A stretch of 64,000 bases of DNA, taken from the IMG/VR virus record IMGVR_UViG_3300046648_000377, positions 1-64,000 of that record; one strand, written 5' to 3'. The stretch comes from a virus. The position numbers and the translations under genes are program-made. The notes under the pieces were generated by a model. It saw nothing but the letters and a program-made list of their open reading frames with translations. It was not told where the DNA came from and did no database searches. Positions 52,264 to 60,275 of this stretch are shown one piece after another (position 1 is the stretch's first letter; the number at the start of each line of letters is the position of its first letter).

Positions 52264-52471
52264 GCCCTGTCGAGTAGCACAGGGCACAAGCAAGTCACCT
52301 GGGTCATCCGATGTACGGGTGCGACGACCTGGAAGCCCCGGGGGCGTACCTCTCCAAGGTGACTTGCTTGTCTGACCGCTCGACAGCGTGCGCTAACCCT
52401 GGAGCGCGAATACCGGGATTTGTCACTCGTGTCTTGACGGACCACTGAGGTGTAACGGCCTCGGTCGAGCG
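52264..52471 (+). ncRNA. Candidate structured RNA element B, relative of A
   Basis: Hairpin 1: GCCCTGT-cgagtagc-ACAGGGC (52264-52285). Hairpin 2: ACAAGCAAGTCACCT (52286-52300) with AGGTGACTTGCTTGT (52357-52371), 15 perfect pairs, containing GTACG/CGTAC inside. A third domain is closed by CGCTCGA (52377-52383) with TCGAGCG (52465-52471) and includes GCGCT/AGCGC and ACTGAGG/CCTCGGT hairpins. Compared with element A the helix positions are kept while the bases change, including C-G to T-A in hairpin 1. The linkers AGCAC and GGGCACAAG are conserved. Confidence 0.6.
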
Positions 52472-52521
52472 TTCAGCTTTCTCTTTCAATGCGCTCCGGC
52501 ACTGCCAGCAAGGAATCGAAC

Positions 52522-52878
52522 ATGTCGAAATTCGCCGAAGGCTACATCAACGTGACAGGCCTCAACGTGCGTGCGTTCGCGACGGCAGCGTTCGATCTCA
52601 GTCCACCACCGCGGCTGGCGCATCTTGGCCTCGCGCCTCGCCAGATATCGCCCGACGTGCTCGACCAGATTCTTGCCGACTTCGACGAGGGTGCGCAGGA
52701 AGGAATCCTGCTTGCCTTGCGTCTCGACTACGTCGAAGGCCGCGGATGCAAGATCAGCATCTGGCGCGATCATGACGGACAGCTTTACATCCGCGATACC
52801 TGGTACGACCACGACGAAGACGATCTCACCGCCCTTCTGGCGCGCGCCCTCACCAGCGCCAGCGCATCGGTTGCTTGA
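52522..52878 (+). CDS. Hypothetical early protein (118 aa)
   Basis: Starts at ATG 52522, with AAGGAA ahead; it is the first gene after the structured region. The protein has a mixed alpha/beta look (FAEGYINVTGLNVRAFATAAFDL, ISIWRDHDGQLYIRDTWYDHDEDD), with an acidic HDEDD stretch and a C-terminal Ala/Ser helix. No recognised family. Confidence 0.6.
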   Translation: MSKFAEGYINVTGLNVRAFATAAFDLSPPPRLAHLGLAPRQISPDVLDQILADFDEGAQEGILLALRLDYVEGRGCKISIWRDHDGQLYIRDTWYDHDEDDLTALLARALTSASASVA

Positions 52879-52884
52879 CGCGTG

Positions 52885-53145
52885 ATGTCCGGCATTCCTG
52901 TCCGCCACCGCGAGCGCCCGCGAATCATCCTCGACGCCAGTGATCTTCGCTGGGCCGAATCGTTCGCCGTGCCCGCTCCCAGGCCTTGCCGCGAATGCGG
53001 CGCGTGCCAGCACTTCCTTCCCAACCCTCTCAACCCGCAGGCCGGTCTCGGCTGGTGCAACGGCGAACGCGCCGGCATCGGCCAGTACCCCGGCGCAGAT
53101 CCGATGTGCCCGGGTTGGTCAGCCGCCAATGGAGATAATCAGTGA
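52885..53145 (+). CDS. Small Cys-rich early protein (86 aa)
   Basis: ATG 52885 (or GTG 52882). It contains CRECGACQHF followed by GWCNGE and MCPGW, five Cys residues that fit a zinc-ribbon or treble-clef-like fold. It overlaps the next gene by 4 nt. Proteins of this pattern are common in proteobacterial phages; function unknown. Confidence 0.6.
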   Translation: MSGIPVRHRERPRIILDASDLRWAESFAVPAPRPCRECGACQHFLPNPLNPQAGLGWCNGERAGIGQYPGADPMCPGWSAANGDNQ

Positions 53146-53840
53146 CGCAAACCAGCGACATCCTCGAAGCCATTCGTGGCGCCGGCATCCCGCTCAATAC
53201 GACACAGCTCGCGGAGCAGTTGCCGCACATTCCAAAACCCAGCATCTCGGCGGTTTGCAGCCAGCTGCGTCAGCAGGGCGTACTCACCGGCGCCGTTGAG
53301 GACGGACGTGTCGCCTTCCGAGTCGTCGCCGGCGCCGGCCCCAGCGACGCGTACAACGTCAACGTCAACGATGAAGCTGCCGACGCAGGGGACGACGAGC
53401 CCGCCGGCGCGATCCAGGGCCTGCTGTCCGAAGACGTAAAGCCGATTGACGTCGGTCCTGCCGCGGTGAAACCGCCGACGCAGTCGTTCAGCCCGCGCAG
53501 CATGGAACGTCGTCAGCGCCGGGAACCCGATATGTCCATCGAAATCTCGCAGGATCCGCGCTCCTTCAGTGCCGTCCTTGAGGCGCTGACGAGCCAGGGC
53601 GACACCATGCGCCGGTACACCTTCGATCGGGACGAGCCCGAGAAGGACAACACGCAGGCAAATCCCGAGTTGGCGGCAGTTCGTTCCGAACGCCCGCCCG
53701 GGACCGTTACCACGCGCCCCGCGCGCAACGACGGCCGCCTGTGCCGCGAGCTCGCCGCGGCCGTCCTCGCGCGCTGGCCCGGCGAGATCCCCTACGACGT
53801 CCAGCGCCTGGTCAATAGCGCCGCCACCCTTCCCCTCTGA
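53142..53840 (+). CDS. Winged-helix-like DNA-binding early protein with KPPTQSFSP motif
   Basis: GTG 53142 overlaps the previous stop. The N-terminal ~65 of 232 residues form a wHTH (SDILEAIRGAGIPLNTTQLAEQLPHIPKPSISAVCSQLRQQGVLTGAVEDGRVAFRVV). The middle is disordered and acidic and includes KPPTQSFSP, identical to a motif in the structural-module protein at 26978-27385. The C-terminal helical part ends at the ParB-like gene. It may regulate transcription or prime replication. Confidence 0.6.
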   Translation: MTQTSDILEAIRGAGIPLNTTQLAEQLPHIPKPSISAVCSQLRQQGVLTGAVEDGRVAFRVVAGAGPSDAYNVNVNDEAADAGDDEPAGAIQGLLSEDVKPIDVGPAAVKPPTQSFSPRSMERRQRREPDMSIEISQDPRSFSAVLEALTSQGDTMRRYTFDRDEPEKDNTQANPELAAVRSERPPGTVTTRPARNDGRLCRELAAAVLARWPGEIPYDVQRLVNSAATLPL

Positions 53841-53853
53841 GCAGGAGCTCTCC

Positions 53854-56034
53854 ATGACCACCATCGAATTCGACGACGAGATCTACTGGGTTCCCTACTC
53901 GCAGCTGCGCGTGTCCGACAAGAACGTACGTAAGAAGCGCGATCCGAAGGAACTCCAGATTCCCCAGCTGGCGGCGCAGATCAAGGCCGAGACGTTGCTG
54001 CAGAACCTGGTCACCACGTTCGGCGAGGGCGGCAAGTTCGTCGTGGTGAATGGGAAGAAGACGCCGAAGGGACCGCTCGAGATCGTCGACGGATATCGTC
54101 GTTACCTCTCCATCGGCATGAATGCGGCTGAGCTGTTGCTGGATCTCGACCAGCTCGTTCCCGTCAAGATCCGCCCGCCCGACCACGCTGTGTCCGCCAG
54201 CCTGACGGCGGCCTTTGGCCAGCTCCCCCTTCATCCGGTAGAGCAGTTCGACGCGTTCAAGGCCCTCGTTGACGAAGGGAAGTCTGTGGTCGACATCGCC
54301 GCCGCCTTCGGCCTCGTGGAGAAGGCGGTCAGCCAGCGCTTGCTATTGGCGAAGGTCGCGCCCCAGATCCTGAAGGCCTTTCGAGAGGAAGAGATCTCGC
54401 TCGAAGTCCTGCAGGCGTTCACGGTCAACGATGACCAGAAGCGCCAGCTGAAGGCGTTTCAGGGAATTCCATCCTATCTAAGCGACGCCCAGGCAGCGAA
54501 GCACGTACGCACGCACCTTACCGACAAGGAAATGTCGCTGCGAAACGAGCCTCTCGCGCGCCTGGTCGGCGTGGAGGCCTACCAGGCGGCAGGCGGGCAG
54601 GTTCGCTCTGACCTGTTCAACGAAGACACTTACTTCGCGGACCCTGCCCTTATCCGCAAGCTTGCCAACGATCGCGTTGCCGAGCTCGAACCGCGTGTTC
54701 GCTCCGAGGGCTGGTCATGGGTCGAGGTGAAGCTGGAAAGGGTGCCGCTTTATGCATTCGCACAACGCAAACCCAAGGTGGCGCAGACCACGCCCGAACA
54801 AGATAGGGAACTGGCTTCGATCAAGACGAAACTCGCGTCGGTCGGGAAGAGAATCGCAAAGCTTCGCCAAGACGAACCTGATGACGATGAATCCCCCGAA
54901 TACGCAGCGTGGCTTGCCACGTACGAAGGTCCGCGCGCTGAGCACCAGGAGCTGACTGAACGAGAAGAGCAGATTCAGGCCGATCGTTCGACGTGGAGTG
55001 CGAGGACGCTGAAAGAAGCGGGCGTGGTGATCTGCCTCGATCATGAGGGAAACCTCAAGATCAATCGCGGCCTCGTCGACCCGAAGACGATGAAGCGCAT
55101 CGAGAAAGAGAAAAAGAAGGCCGCGGCTGTTACGGCCGGCGGCCCTGTCGAGACCGTCGAAATCTCCGACTCGCTGCACCAACGCCTCACTGCGCACCGC
55201 TCCGCCGTAATCCGCCGCAAGCTGCAGCTCGACCTGAAGGCGATGCTTGCCGTGCTTGCTCATTCGTTGACGGGGCACACGTTCGGCCGCTCGAACTGGA
55301 AGGCCAACCTGACGGAGATTGGTGCGCCCCCGCAGGACAAGGCACACGCCACCGCCGGCGTCGACATGGACGAGTACGTTTCCCACCTCAACCTGTCGCT
55401 AGACCGTAGCGAGCTGATCCGGGAAATGCCGGAAGACGAGAAAGACGCCCTCGTTTGGTTGTTGGAGCAGAGCGAGGACTACCTGCTGAAGCTGATTTCG
55501 GCCTGCGTGGCCACGTCCTTCAACGGGATCTACGGGAAATCAGGGTGGAAGGTTCCCGAGCGTCACGCTCTCACTGAGGTGCTCGTTGAGTACCTCGATA
55601 TCGATATGCGCGAGCATTGGCAGGCCACGGTCAACACGTACCTTGGCCACGTTCCCAAGCCGTTGATCATCCAGGCGGTGACAGAAGCGAAGGGTGCTGC
55701 TGCCGCCAAGGATCTCACGACGATGCCGAAGGGCGCCGCAGCCGAGGCGGCGGAGTTACACCTCGACGACGAAGAATGGGTACCCGAGCTTTTTCGCCGA
55801 GTGCTGACTAAGCCCAAGGAGATCTCACAAGAGGAGGCTGTCGCACACATCCACTCCCTCCTTGAGGCGAAGCGGGCGCGCGACTCGCAGCCGTCGTCAT
55901 GGCCCGCAACTCCCGAGGCGTCGCCGATCGCCGACCAGGCGAAGCCGATCCTGAAGGCGCCTCCTGTGACGAAGGTGGCCGGGAAGAAGGCTGCTGTGAA
56001 GAAGGTCGCTGGGAAGAAGGCAGCGAAGGCATGA
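53854..56034 (+). CDS. ParB-like protein with Lys-rich tail (726 aa)
   Basis: The N-terminal ~180 residues match the ParB/Spo0J pattern: an IPxxxLxxSxxNVR-like start (VPYSQLRVSDKNVRK), a GYRRYL motif replacing GERR-type box (EIVDGYRRYLSIGM), and a ParB HTH (VDIAAAFGLVEKAVSQRLLLAKVAPQIL, LEVLQAFTVND). The long C-terminal region is helical and charged, and ends in a histone-H1-like KKAAVKKVAGKKAAKA. ParB proteins bind parS and, with CTP, spread on DNA; here there is no ParA. Long ParB-like proteins of this kind are frequent on plasmids and phages and act as DNA-binding or nuclease factors. Confidence 0.82.
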   Translation: MTTIEFDDEIYWVPYSQLRVSDKNVRKKRDPKELQIPQLAAQIKAETLLQNLVTTFGEGGKFVVVNGKKTPKGPLEIVDGYRRYLSIGMNAAELLLDLDQLVPVKIRPPDHAVSASLTAAFGQLPLHPVEQFDAFKALVDEGKSVVDIAAAFGLVEKAVSQRLLLAKVAPQILKAFREEEISLEVLQAFTVNDDQKRQLKAFQGIPSYLSDAQAAKHVRTHLTDKEMSLRNEPLARLVGVEAYQAAGGQVRSDLFNEDTYFADPALIRKLANDRVAELEPRVRSEGWSWVEVKLERVPLYAFAQRKPKVAQTTPEQDRELASIKTKLASVGKRIAKLRQDEPDDDESPEYAAWLATYEGPRAEHQELTEREEQIQADRSTWSARTLKEAGVVICLDHEGNLKINRGLVDPKTMKRIEKEKKKAAAVTAGGPVETVEISDSLHQRLTAHRSAVIRRKLQLDLKAMLAVLAHSLTGHTFGRSNWKANLTEIGAPPQDKAHATAGVDMDEYVSHLNLSLDRSELIREMPEDEKDALVWLLEQSEDYLLKLISACVATSFNGIYGKSGWKVPERHALTEVLVEYLDIDMREHWQATVNTYLGHVPKPLIIQAVTEAKGAAAAKDLTTMPKGAAAEAAELHLDDEEWVPELFRRVLTKPKEISQEEAVAHIHSLLEAKRARDSQPSSWPATPEASPIADQAKPILKAPPVTKVAGKKAAVKKVAGKKAAKA

Positions 56035-56582
56035 GCTACGCGAGCTTCCTCTTCGCCCCGTTTGCTCGCCGCGCTCGCGAGAGCTGGCCGACGTGCGGCT
56101 TCAACCTCTGGCTGGTTGCGGGGACGTTGTCGCCGACACCGGTCGACAGCGTCGAGCTTGTCGACTTCGATGTGATCAGTCGGCCTGAGCCGATCCTGGG
56201 CCGAGTCATCGTGGACGGGCGTGCGGCGGACGGGGACGACGTCCTTTTCAGCAGCATCCCTGAGGGCCGCACCGTTCGCGCCCTCCTGATTACCGAACTG
56301 CGGACGAATGAGGGCTCACCCGGGGCCATGGGCCTGGAGACGCCCGCCGCACTGGTCTGGCAGGCGCATGGCATGCCCCTCGATACCAACGGCGGCGACA
56401 TCATTGTCACTTGGGATAACGGTCCGAACCGCATATTTTCGCTACCGAAAGCCAGTGCAGCCCCGTTGGCGGTCGAAGATTGGGTCACAGATCTGTTGTC
56501 GACGTGCGGCGACCAAGCGCTCGGTCAGGCGATTACCGCTCCGCTGCTTCTCCCTGAGCGCAAGGGCGAGGTTCGGGCATGA
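56031..56582 (+). CDS. Early paralogue of a virion structural protein
   Basis: ATG 56031 overlaps the ParB-like stop (ATGA). In the 183-residue product, residues ~118-137 (TNGGDIIVTWDNGPNRIFSL) match the C-terminus of the late protein at 27400-27813 (PNGGDIICTWDNGTNKIFKL), and the preceding strands (RALLITEL, ALVWQ) parallel it. It has an N-terminal Arg-rich stretch and a C-terminal extension of ~46 residues. A structural fold expressed early could interfere with assembly or serve a new purpose. Confidence 0.7.
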   Translation: MSYASFLFAPFARRARESWPTCGFNLWLVAGTLSPTPVDSVELVDFDVISRPEPILGRVIVDGRAADGDDVLFSSIPEGRTVRALLITELRTNEGSPGAMGLETPAALVWQAHGMPLDTNGGDIIVTWDNGPNRIFSLPKASAAPLAVEDWVTDLLSTCGDQALGQAITAPLLLPERKGEVRA

Positions 56583-57211
56583 CGATCCCTGCCTACCCCC
56601 TCGTGTGGCCAGACGGATGGCCACGCCTATCGTCTCACAGCCGTGCGGCGGCCAAGTTCGGAACGGTGCGTAGCGGCAGCGCGAAGCGCCAGCTCAGCGT
56701 GGCGGATGCCGTCGCGCGCGTGCGCGATGAATTGGGTCGCATGGGAGTGTCTGACGACGACCTGGTCGTCAGTACGAATATGCCGCTTCGCCTCGATGGT
56801 TGGCCGCGCTCGGACTCTGCAGCGCCGTCCGATCCCGGTGCCGCTGTCTACTGGCGCGAACCGAAGAATCGCGACAAGCCCGCTCGCTGCATGGCGATCG
56901 ACCGCTATGAACGTGTTGCGGACAACCTTGCGGCGATCGCCGCAACACTCGAAGCATTCCGCGCGATCGAGCGACATGGCGGCGCCGCCATCCTGGACCG
57001 AGCTTTCACCGGCTTCGTAGCGATCGAGAACCAGTCGAAGCCCTGGCCCCAGGTTCTCGGGGTTCAACCCGGCGCCAGCAACGACGAGGTTCTTGAGGCG
57101 TACCGCCGGCGGCGTGCTGCGACTCATCCCGATCGTGACGGTGGCGATGCCGAAGCCTTCCAGCGCGTGCAGGAAGCCTACGAGACCTTCAGCAAGGAAC
57201 GCGGGCTGTGA
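56579..57211 (+). CDS. J-domain (DnaJ-like) protein
   Basis: The C-terminal ~55 of 210 residues are a J domain: PWPQVLGVQPGASNDEVLEAYRRRRAATHPDRDGGDAEAFQRVQEAYETF, with the essential HPD at 183-185. J proteins recruit and stimulate Hsp70 (DnaK). The N-terminal 150 residues are unrelated (RQLSVADAVARVRDELGRMG). A phage J protein may direct DnaK to replication complexes or capsid folding. It starts at ATG 56579 through an ATGA overlap. Confidence 0.85.
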   Translation: MTIPAYPLVWPDGWPRLSSHSRAAAKFGTVRSGSAKRQLSVADAVARVRDELGRMGVSDDDLVVSTNMPLRLDGWPRSDSAAPSDPGAAVYWREPKNRDKPARCMAIDRYERVADNLAAIAATLEAFRAIERHGGAAILDRAFTGFVAIENQSKPWPQVLGVQPGASNDEVLEAYRRRRAATHPDRDGGDAEAFQRVQEAYETFSKERGL

Positions 57212-57612
57212 CCGACGAGACGACACCGACACCGGAGCCGAAGAAGTTCAGCGGCGGTCTCCGGATGGCGAAAGCCACGCCCGAAGACATCGAGAACGCC
57301 TTCGAGCTGGCCAGCTTGCTTGACCAGGTCGAGCGAGGCGACTGGCCGTACCTTGGCGATGAAGAACCCGAAGACGCTCCAGAACGTATCGACGACCAGG
57401 ACATCGAGCACCTTCAGCATGTCTACGAGCTGGTCAAGACGATGGCTCGCCGCGGCGGTTTGTGGCGCGTCGTCATGGGCTTCGACATGGTCCTGCGCAG
57501 CGATCTGCTGAATCCCGCGGTGGATTACATCGAGGTGAACCCGGTCATCAATGCGCTCGTGGACAAGTCGAACGCCACAGACGCCGCGGCGGAGCAGGAG
57601 CCCAGCACGTGA
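57208..57612 (+). CDS. Hypothetical acidic early protein (134 aa)
   Basis: Starts at GTG 57208 (GTGA overlap with the J-domain gene). An acidic, helical protein (TPEDIENAFELASLLDQVERGDW, DIEHLQHVYELVKTMARRG, GFDMVLRSDLLNPAVDYIEV). No recognised family. Confidence 0.6.
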   Translation: MTDETTPTPEPKKFSGGLRMAKATPEDIENAFELASLLDQVERGDWPYLGDEEPEDAPERIDDQDIEHLQHVYELVKTMARRGGLWRVVMGFDMVLRSDLLNPAVDYIEVNPVINALVDKSNATDAAAEQEPST

Positions 57613-57899
57613 TCGCCCTGCTTCTCGCCACCGGCCTTGCCGGATCGCCTGCTCCCGCTCCGGCCGCACGTGCGTGGTGCGGCCACTTGGCTCACAGCGC
57701 CAGCACGATCGAAGAGGCCCGCTTGTCCGGGATCCCGCGCCTGAAGGTTGTCCTCGGAGCCACGCTCATTGCCGACGCCCGCGAGCGCTCCGCGCAGTAC
57801 GAACTCATCAGCCTGGTTTACGACGGCAATGCCGGCGGCCAGGCGTCGCCCGCCGAAGTCGCGGGCATCACCTACACCGCTTGCATGCGAGGAGCCTGA
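57609..57899 (+). CDS. Exported small hypothetical protein (96 aa)
   Basis: Starts at GTG 57609 (GTGA overlap). The N-terminus (IALLLATGLAGSPAPAPAARA) is a signal peptide, with cleavage likely after ARA. The mature ~75 residues have two Cys (WCGHL, YTACMRG) that could form a disulfide. Small exported proteins of this layout recur in phages of this host group by impression. Possible superinfection-exclusion factor; unproved. Confidence 0.55.
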   Translation: MIALLLATGLAGSPAPAPAARAWCGHLAHSASTIEEARLSGIPRLKVVLGATLIADARERSAQYELISLVYDGNAGGQASPAEVAGITYTACMRGA

Positions 57900-57901
57900 C
57901 C

Positions 57902-58366
57902 ATGACCGTGCTCGACATCCTTGAACAGAAATGCCGCGTCTGCGGCTGCACCGAAATGCGGGCCTGCAAGGGCGGATGTCACTGGGTCACACCCGATCTC
58001 TGCAGCGCCTGCCAGGTCGACGAAGGCGATGCCCTCGTCTTCGTCGAAAATAACGCCGGCGCTATGCGCATCGCCCGTGAGCGCCTGCGCCAGCTCGCCG
58101 AAGAGAACTACACGGTCGAGGGGGACCTTTCATACGTCACCGGCGAGCTGGCAGCAGCTGCGTGCTGCTACGCCATGCCCATGTATCTGCGCGAAATGGA
58201 CGGCTTGAACATGTGGCTGCTATGGCCTTGGGGATCGGCCAGCTGGAAGCCCGCGCCTTCGCCCGTGACAACGGAGGGCCGCCTCCGCGAGCTTGCGAAG
58301 GCCGGCGCTCTTATCGCGGCCGAAATCGATCGCTTGCTCGCCGCGGAGCCATCCCATGACGAGTGA
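57902..58366 (+). CDS. Zinc-ribbon-like phage protein (154 aa)
   Basis: The N-terminus CRVCGCTEMRACKGGCHWVTPDLCSACQ is a recurrent phage zinc-finger pattern with seven Cys. The rest is helical and acidic, with WLLWPWGSASWKPAPSPVTTEGRLRELAKAGALI. Starts at ATG 57902, 2 bp after the previous stop. Function unknown. Confidence 0.65.
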   Translation: MTVLDILEQKCRVCGCTEMRACKGGCHWVTPDLCSACQVDEGDALVFVENNAGAMRIARERLRQLAEENYTVEGDLSYVTGELAAAACCYAMPMYLREMDGLNMWLLWPWGSASWKPAPSPVTTEGRLRELAKAGALIAAEIDRLLAAEPSHDE

Positions 58367-58766
58367 AGAGAAGCTCTTCGACCCGGCCCGTATGCCAGCG
58401 CGCGACGACGAGGGCAAGGCCTGGCACCCAGACTTCGACGACCGCTGGGAGCACCCCGTTTTCGGGGAAGAGTACGTCTGCACGCTGAAGCTCGCACAGG
58501 CCGGATTCGCCTTCGCCTTCCATCACATGGATCCAAACGACGCGGACTTTGACAGGGCCTGCGAGAACAGCGACTTCTCGATGTGGACGCCGCGCGATAT
58601 GTCGGCCGAGGGCTGGTGGATCGTCGGCATCGGCGACACCGAGGACGGTCCTTGCGCCTGGTACGTCCGTCCGGTCGAGGGCGAGGCCCAAGCCGCGCTT
58701 ATCGCCAGGGAGCGCGAAGCGCTCGACAAGCTGCAGGACCCGCGCTCCAACACGGGGCATCACTGA
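58356..58766 (+). CDS. Hypothetical early protein (136 aa)
   Basis: ATG 58356, overlapping the previous gene by 11 nt. The protein is Trp- and Asp-rich (KAWHPDFDDRWEHPVFGEEYVCTLKLAQAGFAFAFHHMDPND) and ends in a helix (AALIAREREALDKLQ). No recognised family. Confidence 0.55.
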   Translation: MTSEEKLFDPARMPARDDEGKAWHPDFDDRWEHPVFGEEYVCTLKLAQAGFAFAFHHMDPNDADFDRACENSDFSMWTPRDMSAEGWWIVGIGDTEDGPCAWYVRPVEGEAQAALIAREREALDKLQDPRSNTGHH

Positions 58767-58768
58767 CT

Positions 58769-59670
58769 ATGGATACCTCGATCATGCCCATCAAATCGTT
58801 CCAGATCGGCGTCTCCCAGTGGCTGATTGACTGCCTCGGCGTCGACTGCGCCATGGATACGCACGAGCGGAATCACCGCTTTCTCGAAGAGGCCCTCGAA
58901 CTCGTGCAGTCAAAGGGCTGCACCGCGTCCGAAGCGCACCAGCTCGTCGACTACGTATTCAACCGGCCTGTCGGTGAGCCGTCCAGGAAGTGGGTGGCGT
59001 CATGGTCACCCTCGCCGCCCTCTGCACTGCCGCGGACATCGACCTGGCTACCTCCGCCGACGACGAACTGCGCCGGATCTGGACGAAGGTCCCCGAGATT
59101 CGCGCCAAGCATGCCGCCAAGCCGAAGCACTCCCCGCTGCCGGATACCGCCACCAATGACTGGGGCCGTCAGGACATGCGCAAGGCTTTCCAGGGACTGG
59201 CGCGTGCCACCCCGTCCGGCGCGAAGGTCATGGGCGTTGATTGGGCTGATGGCGTTGACACGACCGTTTACGGCCGCGTCGACAGTAAGGGAATCACCTA
59301 TATCGACGCGATCGAACAGGTGGTCTGGCAGCCGATGACAACCGCTCCCCGCGACGGCAGCGTGGTCATCCTGCGCTGGGGCGATGATGGTGAAACTGTC
59401 GCCTGGTACGTCGCCGACTCAGAGTTTCCCTGGGGCTTCGTCGACACGGGTTCATCGGCGAACGAGGCCGGCTACTTCATCAACCATGCGAAGGACGCCC
59501 CGGAGGGTGCGACACACTGGCGTCCGTTCACCCGCGACACCAGCCGCCTTCTGGCGATCTCGCGCGGCATCGGTCTGCGCGAAGTCATGCACGGCATTCG
59601 CGCTACCGAAGCCAGGCAGCTTCTCGCAGCGTTCTTCTACGTTGCTTATCGGGAGGAGATCAGTGGCTGA
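58769..59670 (+). pseudogene. MazG-like NTP pyrophosphohydrolase gene with -1 frameshift
   Basis: The frame from ATG 58769 encodes the N-terminal half of a MazG-like protein (IGVSQWLIDCLGVDCAMDTHERNHRFLEEALELVQSKGC, then DYVFNRPVGEP). After about 58980 the family sequence (VQEVGGVMVTLAALC, then DIDLATSADDELRRIWTKV) continues in the -1 frame. The original frame goes on as Pro/Ser/Arg-rich nonsense to 59338. One missing base in GAGCC(N)GTCCAGGAAGTG at ~58978-58982 would explain it. No classic slippery heptamer is seen. The catalytic EExxE-like helix (LEEALELVQ) lies in the first half. Confidence 0.7.
59002..59670 (+). CDS. C-terminal MazG-like segment fused to DUF551-like domain
   Basis: If translated alone, ATG 59002 (or GTG 58990) starts at GGVMVTLAALCTAADIDLATSADDELRRIWTKVPEIRAKHAAKPKHS, the C-terminal helices of the MazG-like fold. 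A linker follows, then WQPMTTAPRDGSVVILRW ... YFINHAKDAPEGATHWRPF, a DUF551-like domain, and a helical end (EARQLLAAFFYVAYREEIS). It normally would be one fused protein with the frame upstream. 669 nt, 222 residues. Confidence 0.6.
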   Translation: MVTLAALCTAADIDLATSADDELRRIWTKVPEIRAKHAAKPKHSPLPDTATNDWGRQDMRKAFQGLARATPSGAKVMGVDWADGVDTTVYGRVDSKGITYIDAIEQVVWQPMTTAPRDGSVVILRWGDDGETVAWYVADSEFPWGFVDTGSSANEAGYFINHAKDAPEGATHWRPFTRDTSRLLAISRGIGLREVMHGIRATEARQLLAAFFYVAYREEISG

Positions 59671-59890
59671 GTACACCGCCCGCTGTGCCGCCCGAGACAC
59701 CCGTCGCGCTATCGCGCGAGCCGAGAAAGCGCTCGAGCAGCTGCGCAACTGCGCCGTTCACTGGGCCGACCTCGATCACTCATTCGAAAGCGACGTCGGC
59801 AGCATCGAAGTGCCGCAGGACATCGTTCGCCTAAAGGAAGACCTCGATGAGGTGTACCCAACTCGGGCGAAGGGACGGATGTCCCAATAA
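59663..59890 (+). CDS. Small hypothetical early protein (75 aa)
   Basis: Starts at GTG 59663 with GGGAGGAG upstream, overlapping the previous gene by 8 nt. A single long helix (ARDTRRAIARAEKALEQLRNCAVHWADL) is followed by an acidic tail. No recognised family. Confidence 0.5.
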   Translation: MAEYTARCAARDTRRAIARAEKALEQLRNCAVHWADLDHSFESDVGSIEVPQDIVRLKEDLDEVYPTRAKGRMSQ

Positions 59891-60096
59891 TGGACACGAA
59901 AACCGAGGAAATGAGCCCATTCGCCGACTGGATGCAGGCCTGCGGCCTCCCCACGATCAATGCGGCCGCCAACGCGCTTGGCGTCCACCGCCACACAGCC
60001 GAGAGGATGCACAAGCGCGAACTCACGAAGTTCGAGCGCCTCGCCATGGCAGCCGCCTATCACCGCATCAAGCCTTTCGACAGGACTTCGGCATGA
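59890..60096 (+). CDS. Small HTH DNA-binding protein (68 aa)
   Basis: Starts at ATG 59890 (TAATG overlap). It consists of one HTH: MSPFADWMQACGLPTINAAANALGVHRHTAERMHKRELTKFERLAMAAAY, where INAAANALGVHRHTAERM is the DNA-reading part. Size and fold suit an early regulator or a Xis-like factor. Confidence 0.65.
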   Translation: MDTKTEEMSPFADWMQACGLPTINAAANALGVHRHTAERMHKRELTKFERLAMAAAYHRIKPFDRTSA

Positions 60097-60275
60097 ATTC
60101 CCGCCAGCGTCGCATTGCACTTCGCCGCGCCGTGCTCAAGAACGAGACGGCTCTCAATCGCAAGCTAGACCGCGAGGAGATCACGCTCACCGAGAAAGGT
60201 TGGTGGGATCTCCGTCCTCGATGCGCTGGCATCACCACCGTCGCGCGCCGTCGCCACACCCGGGGTCACCGCTGA
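60093..60275 (+). CDS. Small basic hypothetical protein (60 aa)
   Basis: Starts at ATG 60093 (ATGA overlap). Very basic (RQRRIALRRAVLKNETALNRKLDREEI) with a WWDLRPRC segment. It may bind nucleic acid. It ends in a TGATG overlap with the next gene. Confidence 0.5.
   Translation: MNSRQRRIALRRAVLKNETALNRKLDREEITLTEKGWWDLRPRCAGITTVARRRHTRGHR

Noticed and set aside
51946-52371. CRISPR array or simple tandem repeat
   Set aside because: Only two units are present, separated by ~320 bp; they are alike in structure but not in sequence, and no cas genes lie nearby.
51675-52445. Minus-strand open frame of 256 codons across the structured gap
   Set aside because: Composition is Arg/Ser/Leu-rich and low in sense. 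The frame owes its length to high GC and runs through the end of a plus-strand gene. Perfect covarying hairpins explain the region better.
51946-52471. Retron msr/msd or diversity-generating element
   Set aside because: No reverse transcriptase gene is present anywhere in the window, and no template/variable repeat pair was found.
53854-56034. ParABS plasmid-style partition (phage-plasmid lifestyle)
   Set aside because: There is a ParB-like protein but no ParA and no recognisable parS array, and the element is clearly integrated by a tyrosine integrase.
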